NCBI GenBank assembly: GCA_902490365.1
Contig: CABUDQ010000001.1
Span: forward strand, 1 to 64,000
Direction of reading: 5' to 3'
Length of the DNA stretch: 64,000 bases
Source of the DNA: an uncultured Collinsella sp.
Lineage (GTDB): Bacteria; Actinomycetota; Coriobacteriia; Coriobacteriales; Coriobacteriaceae
Shown here: positions 61,134 to 64,000 of the stretch, in pieces
Numbering within the stretch: the first letter of the stretch is position 1
How the letters are laid out: every line of letters starts with the position of its first letter
Position numbers and translations under genes: made by a program
The notes under the pieces: generated by a model
Told to the model about the DNA's origin: nothing
The model's database searches: none
The model's input: the letters and a program-made list of their open reading frames with translations, nothing else

Positions 61134-64000
61134 ATGAGTCGCCGCAACACCGAGCTGCTCTTGCTCATCGCCTCGGCGTTCCCCGTCATCCTGCTGTATG
61201 CGATGTACGTGCTCACCGCGGGCGCCGCCATCTCCTTTGAGACGCTCGCGGTGCCGATCGGCCTCTTTGCCGCCTTCGCCGCGGCACATATCGCCGTGCG
61301 CATCTTGGCGCCCGGCGCCGACCCCGCCATCCTACCCATCGTATTTATACTTTCGGGCATCGGCATCACGTTCGTGACACGCCTCGCCCCCGCTCTCGCC
61401 ATCTCACAGCTCATCATCCTGTTTGTCTCGGTGGCGCTCATGGTGGGAACGCTCGCGTTGGTTAAGAACCTCGACGTAGTCATGCGCTACAAGTACACCT
61501 TTGGCATCATCGGCATCATTCTGCTGATGCTGCCTATCTTTATCGGCACCACGATCTCGGGCTCCAAGCTGTGGATTCGCATCGCGGGCTTTACCATCCA
61601 GCCCGGCGAGTTCGCCAAGGTCTTTATCGTGCTGTTCCTGGCCGGGTACCTGGCCGAGAACCGCGAGCTGCTCTCCATCTCCAACCGCAAGATCCTGGGC
61701 TTTAAGATCCCTCGCCTGCGACTGCTGCTGCCGCTGTTTGCCGTGTGGGGTGTGTGCCTGCTCGTCGTCGTCTTCGAACGCGACCTGGGTTCGGCCGTGC
61801 TGTTCTACACCATCTTCTTGCTGATGCTCTACGTTGCCACGGGGCGCTTTTCGTATGTCGTTATCGGCCTTGCGCTCTTAGCCGTTGGAGCTGTGGGCGC
61901 CTACAAATTCCTGTCTCACGTTCAGGTGCGTTTCCAGGTTTGGGTCGATCCGTTTAAGGACGCCCAGGGCCAGGGCTACCAGATCGTCCAGTCGCTCTTC
62001 TCGCTTGCCGATGGCGGCCTGGTCGGTGTTGGCATCGGCAACGGCATGGCCAACAACATCCCCGTCGTCGAGTCCGACTTTATCTTCTCGGCTATCGGCG
62101 AGGAGATGGGCCTTTTGGGCGGCGGCGCCGTGCTCATCCTGTTTATGCTTTTTGCCGTGCGTGGCCTCACCACGGCTGCCCGCGCTAAATCCGACCTCGC
62201 AGCCTTTAGTGCCACGGGCCTTACGGCCGCCATCAGCTTCCAGGCCTTCTTGATCGTTGGCGGCGTAACCCGCCTGATCCCGCTAACCGGCGTCACCCTG
62301 CCCTTTATGAGCCAGGGCGGTTCCTCGCTGCTGGCGAGCTTTATCATCGTCGCGCTCCTGCTGCGCGCCGGTGACGAGGCGACCGGACGCGAGGCCGAGC
62401 TCACCGGCACCGGCACCATGGCCGCCATCACCGATGATCAGGTCGCATCTGCCGCCGCCCCGACGGGCACGCGCTTTGCCACCTCGTCTTCCTACGGCAG
62501 CGGCAGCCATTCCGTCGGCTCGCGTATGCGCCGTCGCCTGCTCGACACGCCTGAATCCGGTGTGCTCGGCCGCGTCGCGCTCGCCAACCGTCTAACCCGT
62601 GCGGTGCTCGCCTTTACGGCGCTGTTCGCCATCCTTATCGGCAACCTCACCTATGTCCAGGTCATCAAGGCCAAGGACTATCAGGATATGCCGACCAACA
62701 ACCACACTATCGCCCGCTCCAAGTACATCCAGCGCGGTTCTATCATCACGTCCGACGGCGTGACGCTGGCCGAGTCGCTGCAGCAGGAGGACGGCACCTA
62801 CGTACGCTCCTACCCCAACGGCAACCTGGCAGCGCACGTGGTTGGCTACGTGAGCCAGCAGTATGGCACCACCGCCATCGAGAGCGTCATGAACGACACG
62901 CTCACCGGCTCTAAGGATTACTCCAGCTGGAACAACGCCATCGCGTCGCTCGCGGGCCAGACCCAGCCGGGCAACACCGCCAAGCTCACCATCGACTCGC
63001 GTATCCAGACGGCGGCCGAGCAGGCGCTCAAGGGCTTTAAGGGCGCTGTAGTGGTCATCGACCCGCGTACCGGTGCGGTGCTCGCATGCGCCAGCTCGCC
63101 CACCTATGACAACACCAACATCGACGCCCTGCTGCAGGCGGGCGGCGGCGAGGACGGCTCCATGTACAACCGTGCCATGGACGCACTGTACACCCCGGGC
63201 TCGACCTTTAAGGTCGTCACGCTCTCCGCGGCACTCGAAACCGGCACCGCCAGCCTTACCAGCACGTACCAGGCGCCCGGCTCCATGGACATCGGCAACG
63301 CGCCGGTCACCAACTATGCCAACGAAAGCTACGGCACCATCAGCCTGCAGCAGGCCTTCGCCGTGTCGTCCAACGTCGTCTTTGGCCAGGTGGCCAACGA
63401 GATTGGCGCCAGCTCGCTCGTCCAGTTTGCCAACGCCTTTGGCTACGGCCAAAAGCTCGGCCAAGATCTGACCTCCGCCGCCTCCATCATGGCCGACCCG
63501 TCGCTTATGACCGAGTGGGAGACCGCTTGGGCAGGCGCCGGCCAGCCCGTCGGCATGGACCACACGCCTGGCCCGCAGACCACCGTTATGCAGAGTTGCG
63601 TGATCGCCGCCGCTATCGCCAACAGCGGCGTGGTCATGGACCCGTTCTTTGTGTCCCAGATACTCGCCCCGGACGGAACCGTGGTTAAGACCACGCAGTC
63701 CCGCTCTCTGGGCCAGGCTGTCAGCTCTGCCACGGCCGACCAGGTCAAGCAGGCCATGCTCGCCGTCGTCCAGTCCGGTACCGGCACCGATGCCCAGATT
63801 CCGGGCGTCAAGGTTGCCGGCAAGACCGGTTCGCCCGAGACCGGCGGCACCAACGTCAACTCTACGTTTGTTGGCTTTGCACCTTACGATTCACCCACGG
63901 TTGCCATCTCGGTGGCCCTGGAGGATTACGACAAACACGACGTCAAGGCGGCTAAGATTGCCGGTATCGTCCTGACCGCGGCGCTCGCCGCACAGGGGGC
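61134..64000 (+). CDS. Fused SEDS glycan polymerase and class B PBP transpeptidase (partial)
   Basis: An open frame of at least 955 codons, truncated by the window end. Residues 1-410 are a FtsW/RodA SEDS protein with about ten helices: FTIQPGEFAK (156-165), and VESDFIFSAIGEE with the expected catalytic Asp315. A linker (412-485) leads to a new membrane helix (about 488-510) and a PbpA-like penicillin-binding domain with a short pedestal (RGSIITSDGVTLAES). Transpeptidase motifs are complete: STFK (Ser690), SSN (745-747) and KTG (897-899). The frame is continuous with no stop or shift between the modules. AAAGGGAG precedes the ATG. It is cotranscribed after the PP2C gene. Confidence 0.93.
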   Translation, partial: MSRRNTELLLLIASAFPVILLYAMYVLTAGAAISFETLAVPIGLFAAFAAAHIAVRILAPGADPAILPIVFILSGIGITFVTRLAPALAISQLIILFVSVALMVGTLALVKNLDVVMRYKYTFGIIGIILLMLPIFIGTTISGSKLWIRIAGFTIQPGEFAKVFIVLFLAGYLAENRELLSISNRKILGFKIPRLRLLLPLFAVWGVCLLVVVFERDLGSAVLFYTIFLLMLYVATGRFSYVVIGLALLAVGAVGAYKFLSHVQVRFQVWVDPFKDAQGQGYQIVQSLFSLADGGLVGVGIGNGMANNIPVVESDFIFSAIGEEMGLLGGGAVLILFMLFAVRGLTTAARAKSDLAAFSATGLTAAISFQAFLIVGGVTRLIPLTGVTLPFMSQGGSSLLASFIIVALLLRAGDEATGREAELTGTGTMAAITDDQVASAAAPTGTRFATSSSYGSGSHSVGSRMRRRLLDTPESGVLGRVALANRLTRAVLAFTALFAILIGNLTYVQVIKAKDYQDMPTNNHTIARSKYIQRGSIITSDGVTLAESLQQEDGTYVRSYPNGNLAAHVVGYVSQQYGTTAIESVMNDTLTGSKDYSSWNNAIASLAGQTQPGNTAKLTIDSRIQTAAEQALKGFKGAVVVIDPRTGAVLACASSPTYDNTNIDALLQAGGGEDGSMYNRAMDALYTPGSTFKVVTLSAALETGTASLTSTYQAPGSMDIGNAPVTNYANESYGTISLQQAFAVSSNVVFGQVANEIGASSLVQFANAFGYGQKLGQDLTSAASIMADPSLMTEWETAWAGAGQPVGMDHTPGPQTTVMQSCVIAAAIANSGVVMDPFFVSQILAPDGTVVKTTQSRSLGQAVSSATADQVKQAMLAVVQSGTGTDAQIPGVKVAGKTGSPETGGTNVNSTFVGFAPYDSPTVAISVALEDYDKHDVKAAKIAGIVLTAALAAQG

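Overview
The window is high-GC DNA from an anaerobic actinobacterium, most likely a gut Coriobacteriia member close to Collinsella (inferred from gene content; no database search was run). Pointers are a pyruvate:ferredoxin oxidoreductase, rubrerythrin, mannose-family PTS, carbamate kinase, two LytS/LytTR two-component systems and an actinobacterial FHA/PP2C/SEDS/PBP cell-wall cluster. About 51 protein genes, one tRNA and one gene remnant are supported. Most genes left of 55 kb lie on the minus strand.

Layout. 0-8 kb: a sugar-amine module with a mannose-type PTS (EIIAB, EIIC, EIID), a fructosamine-deglycase-like SIS protein, a HAD phosphatase, a DMT exporter, and a second SIS protein divergent from a GntR/UTRA regulator. 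8-20 kb: housekeeping genes (acetyltransferase, threonine aldolase, PAP2 phosphatase, mfd, zinc-ribbon protein, nth, ABC exporter, rmuC). 20-25 kb: small unknown genes and an oxidative-stress group (rubrerythrin, MutY-like glycosylase, Rrf2 regulator) set among large palindromic repeats, plus tRNA-Asp. 25-34 kb: two LytS/LytTR systems, the first translationally coupled to a glycosyltransferase. 34-37 kb: amidohydrolase and APC permease. 37-42 kb: an accessory stretch with a C39-like peptidase, a MITE-like element, carbamate kinase, a gene remnant, an AT-rich DUF4143 ATPase and arrays of direct repeats. 42-46 kb: the large PFOR gene. 46-50 kb: an overlapping operon of secreted Gly/Ser-rich protein, Ser/Thr kinase and FHA protein. 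50-55 kb: recR, ybaB and dnaX, interrupted by small accessory genes. 55-64 kb: a plus-strand operon of kinase, FhaA, FhaB, PP2C phosphatase and a fused SEDS-PBP protein that runs off the window end.

How it fits together. The PTS and deglycases suggest uptake and breakdown of phosphorylated Amadori compounds. The two kinase/FHA loci suggest phospho-threonine control of envelope growth, with glycan polymerase and transpeptidase fused in one chain. A pair of LytTR-type half-sites 21 bp apart, with a conserved spacer, lies upstream of both the PTS operon and carbamate kinase, linking the local LytTR regulators to nutrient genes. Intergenic regions are rich in palindromic repeats: paired terminator cassettes, nested cruciforms and a 404-bp element with 15-bp terminal inverted repeats.
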